A DNA stretch of 64,000 nt from contig ONDA01000032.1 of the NCBI GenBank assembly GCA_900316475.1, positions 1-64,000 on the forward strand, given 5' to 3'. Below, piece after piece: positions 56,686 through 64,000 of this stretch. The notes beneath the pieces were generated by a model. It worked only from the letters and a program-made list of their open reading frames with translations, had not been told where the DNA came from and did no database searches. Every line of letters starts with the position of its first letter. Within the stretch, counting starts at the first letter, position 1. The position numbers were made by a program, and so were the translations under genes. Origin of the DNA: an uncultured Prevotellaceae bacterium (GTDB taxonomy: Bacteria > Bacteroidota > Bacteroidia > Bacteroidales > Bacteroidaceae).

Positions 56686-58737
56686 ATGAAGAACCAACCC
56701 ATCATCAAGAACATATTCCTGCGCAACCTGCTCATTAAGGTTGCCCTCGTCGCCTGTACCGTCGCCCTCATCGTCTGGGCCATGCCCCGCGACAACAGTA
56801 CCAACTTCAAGGTGGAGATTGGCAAGCCTTGGCGCTATGCCGACTTCACCGCCCCGTTCGACTTCCCCATCTACAAGAGCGAGAAGCTGGTGAACAAGGA
56901 GCGCGACAGCCTGCTCCGGGAGTTTGAACCTTACTATGAGTATCAGCCCACAGTAGAGAACGTCAAGATACACCAGCTGAGACAGGACTACCCGGACGGC
57001 ATCCCCGGGCTGCCCAACGGCAGTGTCGACCTGATAGCCTACGAACTGCACCACATCTATCAGCAAGGCATCTTGAACTCGTCGGAATACAACAAGCTGT
57101 CTGCCGACACCTCAAAGACCATACGCATGGTCGACGGGAAGAAAGCCTTCAGCACGCCCGTCAGCAAGCTGTACTCCACCGTTGGGGCTTACGAGCAGCT
57201 GATTCTCAACCCCAAGCTGTCGGACTACAAGGCGATTCTCGTGAAGTGCAACCTCAACGACTATATCATGGCCAACCTCAGTTACGACAAGGAGCGTAGC
57301 GAGGCCGGCCTCGACGACCTGCTGAGCAACATCCCCTTGGCAAGCGGCGTTGTGCAACGCGGCCAGAAGATTATTGACCGCGGCGAGATTGTCAACGAGC
57401 GCACCTATAATATTATGGAGTCGTTTTTCCGCGAAAGCGAGCGCCGGCAGAATGCTGACGCCAAGTTCAGCTTTATCATCTTAGGCGAAATACTCTACGT
57501 CGGGCTACTCGTCATCTGCTTCACCGTCTACCTCAGCCTGTTTCGGAGAGACTACTACGAGAAGCCCCGTTCCGTGATGATGCTCTACTCGCTCATCCTG
57601 CTCTTCGCGATAGCCGCCTCACTGATGGTCAGTCACAACATCCTGCACGTCTTTATCATTCCGTTTGCCATCGTGCCTATCTTCATCCGAGTCTTCATGG
57701 ACTCCAGGACGGCTTTCGTGGCCCACACCGTCATGGTGCTTATCTGTGCCGCCATGCTCCAGCATCCGTTGGAGTTCATTGCCGTAGAAGAGGTGGCCGG
57801 CATGGTGGCCATCCTCTCGCTGCGCGAGCTGTCGAGCCGCTCGCAGCTGTTCTGGACGGCTGTCCTGGTGACGGGAGCCACGATGCTGACCAACATCGCC
57901 ATCTACTGGATACAGCATAACGACATAGCCAGTATAGACTACAGCGAATACAACTACCTGTTCATCAACGGCCTGGTACTATTCTGCTCTTACCCCCTGC
58001 TCTACATCGTCGAGAAGACCTTCAACTTCACGTCGAACATCACGCTCATCGAACTGTCGGACATGAACAAGGAACTGCTGCGCCGCATGAGCGAGGTGGC
58101 GCCCGGCACGTTCCAGCACTCCATACAGGTGGGCAACTTAGCCGCCGAAATAGCGAACAAGATTGGCGGCAAGAGCCAGCTGGTGAGAACAGGTGCCCTA
58201 TACCACGACATCGGAAAGATACAGAACCCCATCTACTTCACCGAGAATCAGGCGGGCATCAACCCGCACGAGGGGAAGACCTACATCGAGAGTGCCCAGA
58301 TGCTCATCAGCCATGTCACCGAGGGCTTGAAACTGGCCGAGAAATACAACCTGCCACAGGTCATCCGTGAGTTTATTGCCACCCACCACGGACTGGGCAA
58401 GACGAAATACTTCTACGTCAAACAGAAGAACGAGTTCCCCGAAGAGGACGTCGACGACCTGCTGTTCACCTATCCCGGTCCCAACCCGTCGACCAAGGAG
58501 CAGGCCATCCTGATGATGGCCGATGCCGTAGAGGCCGCCTCACGGTCGCTGCCCGACTATACGGAACAGAGCATCCGCGAACTCGTCTGCCGCATCATCG
58601 ACTCTCAGGTAGACGAGGGCTACTTCCGCGACTGTCCCATCACCTTCCGCGACATCCAGTACACCAAGACCGTACTCATAGAGAAGCTGAAGACCATCTA
58701 CCACACACGCATCAGCTATCCCGAGCTCAAAAAGTAG
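56686..58737 (+). CDS. 7TM-HD family phosphodiesterase (PgpH-like)
   Basis: 683 residues. One N-terminal membrane helix (about 12-32) is followed by an extracytoplasmic 7TMR-HDED domain (about 40-265), then seven membrane helices (about 265-445, for example FIILGEILYVGLLVICFTVY). The cytosolic HD domain (about 470-660) has LYHDIGKIQNP as the HD motif, HEGKTYIES, and FIATHHGLGKT with further metal ligands. Members in Firmicutes and others degrade cyclic di-AMP. The same activity here is likely but not proven. The ATG at 56686 is used because the earlier TTG at 56662 lies in the promoter. Confidence 0.9.
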   Translation: MKNQPIIKNIFLRNLLIKVALVACTVALIVWAMPRDNSTNFKVEIGKPWRYADFTAPFDFPIYKSEKLVNKERDSLLREFEPYYEYQPTVENVKIHQLRQDYPDGIPGLPNGSVDLIAYELHHIYQQGILNSSEYNKLSADTSKTIRMVDGKKAFSTPVSKLYSTVGAYEQLILNPKLSDYKAILVKCNLNDYIMANLSYDKERSEAGLDDLLSNIPLASGVVQRGQKIIDRGEIVNERTYNIMESFFRESERRQNADAKFSFIILGEILYVGLLVICFTVYLSLFRRDYYEKPRSVMMLYSLILLFAIAASLMVSHNILHVFIIPFAIVPIFIRVFMDSRTAFVAHTVMVLICAAMLQHPLEFIAVEEVAGMVAILSLRELSSRSQLFWTAVLVTGATMLTNIAIYWIQHNDIASIDYSEYNYLFINGLVLFCSYPLLYIVEKTFNFTSNITLIELSDMNKELLRRMSEVAPGTFQHSIQVGNLAAEIANKIGGKSQLVRTGALYHDIGKIQNPIYFTENQAGINPHEGKTYIESAQMLISHVTEGLKLAEKYNLPQVIREFIATHHGLGKTKYFYVKQKNEFPEEDVDDLLFTYPGPNPSTKEQAILMMADAVEAASRSLPDYTEQSIRELVCRIIDSQVDEGYFRDCPITFRDIQYTKTVLIEKLKTIYHTRISYPELKK

Positions 58738-58738
58738 A

Positions 58739-59270
58739 CGGGAGTACCGTTCTACGACAGGAGAACGTTTAGACAGGAGTACAAGAGAACTTTTTGACAA
58801 GAGGACAAGAGTACAGTTTAGACAGGAGTACAAGAGAACATTTTTGACAGGAGTACAAGAGAACATTTAGACAAGAGTACAAGAGAACTTTTTGACAGGA
58901 GTACAAGAGAACAGTTTTGACAAGAGTACATGAGAACAGTTTAGACAAGAGTACAAGAGTACAGAAGAACTTTTTGACAGGAGTACAGGAGTACAAGAGG
59001 ACAGAAGGAAAAGGTACTCATGTCTCTCTTGTTCTCATGTACTCATGTCTAAATGTACTCTTGTACTCATGTCTCTCTTGTTCTCATGTACTCATGTCTA
59101 AACTGTACTCTTGTACTCATGTCTAAACTGTACTCTTGTACTCATGTCTCTCTTGTTCTCTTGTACTCATGTCTAAACTGTACTCTTGTACTCATGTCTC
59201 TCTTGTTCTCATGTACTCATGTCTAAACTGTACTCTTGTCGAAAAAAGGTACTCTTGTGCTCTGTACTCA
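58739..59270. repeat. Self-complementary array of GAGTACAAGAG / CTCTTGTACTC units
   Basis: 58739-59010 is a run of about ten units of the type GACAGGAGTACAAGAGAACA with TTT or TTTTT spacers. 59013-59270 is a run of about ten units of the opposite orientation (CTAAACTGTACTCTTGTACT, then CATGTC). The two halves are reverse complements in register over roughly 250 bp and meet at GAAGGAAAAGG. Transcribed RNA would fold into one very long imperfect hairpin. No gene or spacer-like unique sequence lies inside. Confidence 0.85.
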
Positions 59271-59277
59271 TGTATTT

Positions 59278-59310
59278 TTGCACAAATACGCCGTATTTTG
59301 TGCAATTTTC
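59278..59310 (+). terminator. Hairpin after the repeat array
   Basis: TTGCACAAATACG and CGTATTTTGTGCAA pair almost perfectly and are followed by TTTTC. It is the likely terminator of the 7TM-HD transcript, before the porin promoter. Confidence 0.6.
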
Positions 59311-59364
59311 GTTAATCTTCCTTAACTTTGTGTCCGTAAACAGTCTAATTCCGAACAATTTATT

Positions 59365-59372
59365 TACCTTTG
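59365..59372 (+). promoter_or_regulatory. Promoter (-7 box) of the first OmpP1/FadL gene
   Basis: TACCTTTG followed by CAGCCGAAATTTT, 29 nt before the ATG at 59402. Confidence 0.75.
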
Positions 59373-59401
59373 CAGCCGAAATTTTAAGAAGTTTTTAGGA
59401 T

Positions 59402-60955
59402 ATGAACAAAACTCGAATCATTTTGGCCAGTGCGATGCTGGCAATGACAGCCACCACAGCCCTTGCCGGTGGTATTCTCACCAACACCAACCAGAGTATT
59501 GACTTTCTGCGCAACCCCGCCCGCGATGCCGCCATCGGCCTCGACGGCGTCTACAGCAATCCCGCCGGCGTTGTTTTCATGCCCGAGGGTTTCCATTTAG
59601 GCGTCAACTGGCAGTACGCCCATCAGACGCGTACCATCACTTCGACGGACGACTTCTTTGCTTTGGGCAAGAAGAACAACGGACAGACGACAAAGGTCTT
59701 CGAGGGCGTTGCCGACGCTCCCGTCATACCCTCCATTCAGGCCGCCTGGAACAAAGGCGACTGGAGTGTACAGTTCAACTTCTCCGTCCCCGGTGGCGGC
59801 GGTAGCTGCGAGTTCGAAAACGGTCTGGGCTCTTTTGAGCGTAAGGTGGGCGAGATTGCCGCCACCTTCATGAGCCTCGATGCTTTTGCCAACACGCTGA
59901 ACGGTCTGACAGGCTCCGCCATTACCGACAACAGGGTGACGGGCTACAACATGAACAGCTATATGGAGGGCCGCCAGTACTATTTCGGTTTCCAGCTCGG
60001 TACTGCCTACAAAATCAACCCCAAGCTCTCAGCCTACGGCGGTCTGCGCGTACTCTACGGCACTGCCACCTACAAAGCTCGTATCAGCAACATCCAGGTA
60101 CGCACTGAGAACGGCGACCTGGACTTCGGCACCTTCCTGCCCCACGTCAGCCAGCAGGTGACTGAGATGATGCCCGTGGCCACACAAGTCTACACGCAGT
60201 TGGCCACGAAAGAGGCAATGGGCATACCCTTGTCACAGCAGGAGACGGCTCTCAAGACCGCCATCGAGGGACTGGCCGCTACGCAGCAGAGTGGCGAGCT
60301 GAACAGTCTGGCGAAATACTCCTCTGGCGTCAACCTGCTCTGCAACCAGTCGAGCGTCGGTGTGGCACCGGTGATTGGCCTCGACTACAAGCTGAATGAC
60401 CAGTTCAACTTCGCCGTCAAATACGAGTTCAAGACACAAATCCGCATGAAGAACGAGTCTTCCGTCTTCGAAGCCAGCGAAATTGAGGCCGTCAACAAGT
60501 TCCGCGACGAGGAAAAGGTGAACGAGGACATCCCTGCCCTGCTCACCCTCGGTGCCCAGTGGACGCCCGTCAACGAGGTACGCCTCAACGTGGGCGGCCA
60601 CTACTACTTCGACAAGCAGGCCGAGTGGTATGGTAACGCTCAGGACAAGCTCGACCATAACTCCTACGAGATTCTGGCTGGCGCAGAGTGGGACGTCACC
60701 GACCGGTTCACCATCTCACTTGGCGGACAGCTGACACGCTACGGACTGACCGACGATTACATGAACGACATGTCGTTCGTCGTCAACAGCTACAGCATCG
60801 GCTTCGGCGGCAACTACAAGGCTACCGACCGCCTGACACTGAAGGCCGGCTTCTTCCAGACAGAATACGGAACCTACGAGCGCACGACACCTACCAAAGA
60901 CAGCTTTACACGCACCAACCGCGTATTAGGCGTAGGTTGCGAGGTCGCTCTGTAA
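59402..60955 (+). CDS. Outer membrane protein, OmpP1/FadL/TodX family (first copy)
   Basis: 517 residues with signal peptide MNKTRIILASAMLAMTATTA. The mature start GGILTNTNQSIDFLRNPARD, then AIGLDGVYSNPAGV is the conserved N-terminal plug sequence of the FadL family. The rest alternates as in a 14-strand beta-barrel, ending with an aromatic/hydrophobic strand (TNRVLGVGCEVAL). These porins take up hydrophobic compounds through the outer membrane. It is a tandem paralogue of the next gene, which has its own promoter. Confidence 0.9.
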   Translation: MNKTRIILASAMLAMTATTALAGGILTNTNQSIDFLRNPARDAAIGLDGVYSNPAGVVFMPEGFHLGVNWQYAHQTRTITSTDDFFALGKKNNGQTTKVFEGVADAPVIPSIQAAWNKGDWSVQFNFSVPGGGGSCEFENGLGSFERKVGEIAATFMSLDAFANTLNGLTGSAITDNRVTGYNMNSYMEGRQYYFGFQLGTAYKINPKLSAYGGLRVLYGTATYKARISNIQVRTENGDLDFGTFLPHVSQQVTEMMPVATQVYTQLATKEAMGIPLSQQETALKTAIEGLAATQQSGELNSLAKYSSGVNLLCNQSSVGVAPVIGLDYKLNDQFNFAVKYEFKTQIRMKNESSVFEASEIEAVNKFRDEEKVNEDIPALLTLGAQWTPVNEVRLNVGGHYYFDKQAEWYGNAQDKLDHNSYEILAGAEWDVTDRFTISLGGQLTRYGLTDDYMNDMSFVVNSYSIGFGGNYKATDRLTLKAGFFQTEYGTYERTTPTKDSFTRTNRVLGVGCEVAL

Positions 60956-61000
60956 CAGATTTGTCCTTTTCCGGCATTTTTCTTTCTAAAAATTCGGCTG

Positions 61001-61024
61001 CAAAGATATTTTTTAGTACCTTTG
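61001..61024. promoter_or_regulatory. Palindromic divergent promoters before the second OmpP1/FadL gene
   Basis: The plus-strand -7 box TACCTTTG (61017-61024) directs the second porin gene, with its ATG at 61054. The minus-strand box TATCTTTG (61001-61008) points into the 3' end of the first. Both are followed by CAGCCG, so CGGCTGCAAAG and CTTTGCAGCCG form an 11-bp inverted repeat. Confidence 0.65.
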
Positions 61025-61053
61025 CAGCCGATTTTACAAATTAATAGGAGAAA

Positions 61054-62445
61054 ATGACCAAAAGGATTTTCACATTCGCACTGGCTGCCGCTTCGCTGCT
61101 GACAGCCAACGCTGGTGGTCTGATGACCAACACAAACTATCACATAGCCTTTGACCGCATGATGGCCCGGGGCGCATCTACAGAGATTGACGCCGTTTTC
61201 TCGAACCCTGCCGGTCTGGCCTGGGGCTACGACGGTTTCCAGATGTCGCTCAACTTCCAGAAGCCTTGGCAGAACCGCGACATCACCTACAACGACGTGA
61301 AGTACGAAGGAGTGGCTTCGGCACCTATCGTCCCCGCACTGTTCGCTGCGTACAAGAAAGACCGCTGGGCCGTGTCCGGCATGATTGGCATCGTGGGCAG
61401 CGGCGGCTTCGTGAAATACGACAATGGCGTTCCTATGTTCAACGTGCTGCTGGGCAGCACCATCACCAAACTGACAAAGGAACTGAACCAGGCCACACAG
61501 GGCTTTGCGCCCGTCGTTACTCCCAACGAGTTTGACTCCGAAATGAAGGGGAAGCAGTATATCTATGGCGGTCAGTTCAACTTTACTTACAAGCTGCTCG
61601 ACTGTCTCTCGGCTGCCGCCGGCATCCGTGCCAACTACTACGACGGCTACTACCGTGGTCACGTCAAGGCCAACCACACCGAGAAGGGCAACCTCGCCAG
61701 CCTGGCACTCGACGTCGACCAGAAGGGCTGGGGCTTCACTCCGCTGGTTAGCGTCAACTATCGCCAAGGGCCGCTCACGCTGACCGCCCGCTACGAATTC
61801 CGCACGAAAATCAGCACCGAGAACGAGACGAACTCGCTGTCGGCCTCGCTCAACTCCGACCTGCTGATTGCGGCTCCACTGGCGCAACTGGTGGCCGCTG
61901 GTGCCATGTCGGTAGAGCAGGCTACGGCCATGTCCTCACAGATTAAGAGTACGGTAGAAAGCGGGTTGGCTGCCTATACTGCACCTTACGAGAACGGTGC
62001 CCACACGCGCTACGACATGCCGGCACTGCTCGCCGTGGCCGCCGGCTTTGAGTTTACCCCGAAGCTCCGTGCCACCCTTGAGTATCACTTCTTCGACGAC
62101 AAGAACGCCAAGATGGCTGGCGACCGCCAAGAGGAGCTTACCCACGGCACCCACGAGATTCTGGCTGGCATAGAATACGACATCAACGACAAGTTCACCG
62201 TCAGCTGTGGCGGTCAGCGCACCGACTACGGACTCTCCGACGGCTACCAGCAGAACACGTCGTTCGCCTGCGACAGCTACAGCATCGGTCTGGGCGGCGC
62301 TTGGAACGTCAACGAGAAACTGCGCCTGAATGCCGGCTATTTCATCAGCCTCTACAGCGACTACAACAAGCAGGCATCCTACGGACAGGAGACCTACTCG
62401 CGCACGAACAACGTCATCGGCGTGGGCGTAGACTACAAGTTCTGA
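61054..62445 (+). CDS. Outer membrane protein, OmpP1/FadL/TodX family (second copy)
   Basis: 463 residues with signal peptide MTKRIFTFALAAASLLTANA. The mature N-terminus GGLMTNTNYHIAFDRMMARG, then STEIDAVFSNPAGLAWGYDG matches the first copy in layout. Both share the later blocks HYYFD/HHFFD, NSYEILAGAEW/GTHEILAGIEY and SYSIGFGG/SYSIGLGG. The last strand is TNNVIGVGVDYKF. It is shorter by about 50 residues in the mid barrel loops. The pair looks like an old tandem duplication, perhaps with different ligands. It has its own promoter at 61017-61024. Confidence 0.9.
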   Translation: MTKRIFTFALAAASLLTANAGGLMTNTNYHIAFDRMMARGASTEIDAVFSNPAGLAWGYDGFQMSLNFQKPWQNRDITYNDVKYEGVASAPIVPALFAAYKKDRWAVSGMIGIVGSGGFVKYDNGVPMFNVLLGSTITKLTKELNQATQGFAPVVTPNEFDSEMKGKQYIYGGQFNFTYKLLDCLSAAAGIRANYYDGYYRGHVKANHTEKGNLASLALDVDQKGWGFTPLVSVNYRQGPLTLTARYEFRTKISTENETNSLSASLNSDLLIAAPLAQLVAAGAMSVEQATAMSSQIKSTVESGLAAYTAPYENGAHTRYDMPALLAVAAGFEFTPKLRATLEYHFFDDKNAKMAGDRQEELTHGTHEILAGIEYDINDKFTVSCGGQRTDYGLSDGYQQNTSFACDSYSIGLGGAWNVNEKLRLNAGYFISLYSDYNKQASYGQETYSRTNNVIGVGVDYKF

Positions 62446-62455
62446 AAACACAGTA

Positions 62456-62796
62456 GGTGACACCTCTTACACCTGGCACTTAACTCACTGATTTTCAGAA
62501 TAGATTTTTTATGAGTTGGTCGCACCAGTGGGCACACCAATGGTCGCACCAACACACCTACCAACAGTCCCACCAACAGTCCCACCACGCCACGGCCTCT
62601 GGTAAAAATTTCACGCCTATATTTTTTCACGAGAGGCCGTGAGATTTTTCTCAGAGGCCGTGACGTTTTCACGAGAGGCCGTGACGTTTTCCCGGTTCAG
62701 GTGTCAGTGCCGGTGTGGGCATTGGTGCTACCACTGGTGCTACCATCCGCCGCCGCAACTGTCTGATAATCAGTATTAGGTGTGCTGGGTGTCACC
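62456..62796. mobile_element. Inverted-repeat element with GAGGCCGTGA units (MITE-like)
   Basis: The ends are GGTGACACC (62456) and GGTGTCACC (62788). Further matches inside each arm (ACACCT, ACTGATTTTCAGA against CTGATAATCAGT, GGTCGCACCA/TGGTGCTACC) make an imperfect inverted repeat of about 150-bp arms. The centre holds GAGGCCGTGA three times and one inverse copy. No gene was seen. Beyond it, ATGCGCGCGTACGCATGCGC (62819) recalls the GC-rich stretch next to the element at 28.4 kb. Confidence 0.5.
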
Positions 62797-62864
62797 AACT
62801 TTCGCCATTTCGCTGTAATGCGCGCGTACGCATGCGCGAGACGCGTTTATCATGGCCGCGACAA

Positions 62865-64000
62865 CTACAGCGGGTCGACATCGTAATAGACCTGCAAGGA
62901 GGCGTAGCGCTTGTCCTGAAGCATCTGCTGCTGGGCGAGGGCTAAGTAGCGGCGCACATCGGCCAGGTTCAGGGTGTTCTCGAGTTTCAGCACGAGCTTG
63001 CGGATGCTGAGCGACTTCACACGGGCGACACCGGGCTTGTCGGGACCCAGCACACGACCGCCGAACCACTGGCGCAGACGGAAGCCCAACTCCTGGGCGG
63101 CGGTCTCGACGAGGGTGTCGTTGCGATGTTTCAGATAGACATTGATGAGGCGGTAGAAAGGCGGATAGTGAAAGGCTAAACGCTCGTTGCAGAGCGTGCG
63201 GTAGAGGGCGTCGTAGTCGTTGCTGACAACCTGCTGGATGATGGGCAGCTGCGGCTGTCGCGTCTGCAGGATGACGAGTCCGCGCCGTCCTTTGCGTCCC
63301 GCCCGTCCGCTGACCTGTGCCATCATCATATAGGCGTGCTCGTAGGCTCGGAAGTCGGGATAGTTCAGCATGGTGTCGGCATTGAGGATGCCGACGACGC
63401 TGACGCGGTCGAAGTCGAGTCCCTTGGAAATCATCTGCGTGCCGATGAGCAGGTTGGTGCGCCCGGAGCCGAAGTCGCTGATGAGCCGTTCGTAGGCATT
63501 GCGGGTGCGGGTGGTGTCGAGGTCCATGCGACTGATACGCGCTTCGGGGAAGATGTCGCGCACGTCGGCCTCAATCTTCTCCGTGCCGTAGCCGCGTGTC
63601 TGCAGCTCCGTTCCGCCACAGGCAGGGCAGGTCACGGGCACCTGGTAGACGGCGCCGCAGTAGTGGCATACCAGCTGGTTCATCTGGCGGTGCAGCGTCA
63701 GCGAGACGTCACAGTTCTGACAGTGGGGCACCCAGCCGCACTGCTTACACTCTATCATCGGGGCATAGCCTCGGCGGTTCTGGAAGAGGATGGCCTGCTC
63801 GCCACGTGCCAAGGCTTCACGCACACGGGTGAGCAGCAATGGCGAGAACGGGCCGCGCATCATCTTGCGGCGCTGCAGGTCGCTGGTGTCTACCACCTGT
63901 ATCTCGGGCAACTGGATGCCGGCATGGCGTTCCGTCAGCAGTACATAGCCATACTTACCCGTCTTGGCGTTATGGTAGGATTCCATCGAGGGGGTGGCGG
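62865..64000 (-). CDS. priA: Primosomal protein N' (replication restart helicase), C-terminal part
   Basis: The frame is open to the right edge of the window, so the N-terminal DNA-binding and helicase-1 regions lie outside. Present are the zinc-binding cysteines ECKQCGWVPHCQNCD and CHYCGAVYQVPVTCPACGG, helicase motifs IGTQMISKGLDFDRVSVVGI and QVSGRAGRKGRRGLVILQTR, and the C-terminal domain to YASLQVYYDVDPL. PriA loads the replisome at stalled forks. No defect is seen in the part covered. The internal ATG at 63986 is not the real start. Confidence 0.93.
   Translation of the reverse strand, partial: ATPSMESYHNAKTGKYGYVLLTERHAGIQLPEIQVVDTSDLQRRKMMRGPFSPLLLTRVREALARGEQAILFQNRRGYAPMIECKQCGWVPHCQNCDVSLTLHRQMNQLVCHYCGAVYQVPVTCPACGGTELQTRGYGTEKIEADVRDIFPEARISRMDLDTTRTRNAYERLISDFGSGRTNLLIGTQMISKGLDFDRVSVVGILNADTMLNYPDFRAYEHAYMMMAQVSGRAGRKGRRGLVILQTRQPQLPIIQQVVSNDYDALYRTLCNERLAFHYPPFYRLINVYLKHRNDTLVETAAQELGFRLRQWFGGRVLGPDKPGVARVKSLSIRKLVLKLENTLNLADVRRYLALAQQQMLQDKRYASLQVYYDVDPL

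Noticed and set aside
58739-59270. CRISPR array
   Set aside because: There are no unique spacers, the units vary and lie back to back, the second half is the reverse complement of the first, and no cas gene is near.
62433-62945. Frames of 76-97 codons around the second inverted-repeat element
   Set aside because: They follow the repeats in composition and show no coding pattern.

Overview
The window looks like a chromosomal segment of a Prevotella-type member of the Bacteroidales. Four things support this. The promoters carry the Bacteroidetes -7 box TAnnTTTG, sometimes with TTTG 19 bp upstream. Ribosome binding sites are weak. The large secreted proteins end in the Prevotella-style tail (L(N/S/Q)G-(R/Q)-R/V-x-..G(I/V)(Y/N)I..GKK..K). 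The gene order is tRNA-Thr/Tyr/Gly/Thr-tuf-tRNA-Trp-secE-nusG-rplKAJL-rpoBC-(DUF3467)-rpsL-rpsG-fusA-rpsJ. No rRNA gene, CRISPR array or complete insertion sequence was seen.

Layout. 1-2.6 kb: a 99-bp tandem repeat, then a small operon (46-aa secreted peptide, Cof-type HAD phosphatase, a short frameshifted ORF, a uracil-DNA-glycosylase-like protein) downstream of rpsJ, which is alone and has its own promoter and terminator. 2.7-13.3 kb: an accessory block between rpsJ and fusA. It holds secreted proteins with C-terminal sorting-like tails, two short peptides of one family, two secreted alpha/beta hydrolases, a 1111-residue BspA/GLUG surface protein, a relic of a fusA 3' end, a small membrane protein and a membrane-anchored AraC-type regulator. 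13.5-16.7 kb: the str genes fusA, rpsG, rpsL. 16.9-28 kb: two giant surface proteins (2200 and 1468 residues) behind a long structured leader. 28.4-31.2 kb: a large inverted-repeat element, an AraC remnant, a DUF3467 gene and a WG-repeat protein. 31.3-44.5 kb: rpoC, rpoB, the ribosomal proteins, nusG, secE, tuf and five tRNAs, all on the minus strand. 44.5-58.7 kb: housekeeping genes (hpf, xerC, rpsU, Xaa-Pro aminopeptidase, TlpA-like thioredoxin, mdh, gamma carbonic anhydrase, metallophosphoesterase, waaA, DUF559, gltX, 7TM-HD phosphodiesterase). 58.7-64 kb: a self-complementary repeat array, two tandem OmpP1/FadL porins, a second inverted-repeat element and the C-terminal part of priA.

Main points. 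(1) The hydrolase/BspA operon and the membrane AraC gene carry the same two-half-site motif in the same orientation, with identical internal spacing and identical distance (50 bp) from identical -7 boxes. This reads as a small autoregulated surface-hydrolase regulon. (2) fusA and rplK, both normally essential, are each broken by an internal out-of-frame deletion (about 31 and 35 nt). Assembly error or paralogue replacement must be settled first. (3) A short GC-rich palindrome occurs four times in 52.5-55.1 kb and has been taken into coding sequence, most clearly in waaA. (4) The conserved rif-str cluster is interrupted in three places by surface-protein cargo, and a diverged fusA 3' end marks one of those junctions.
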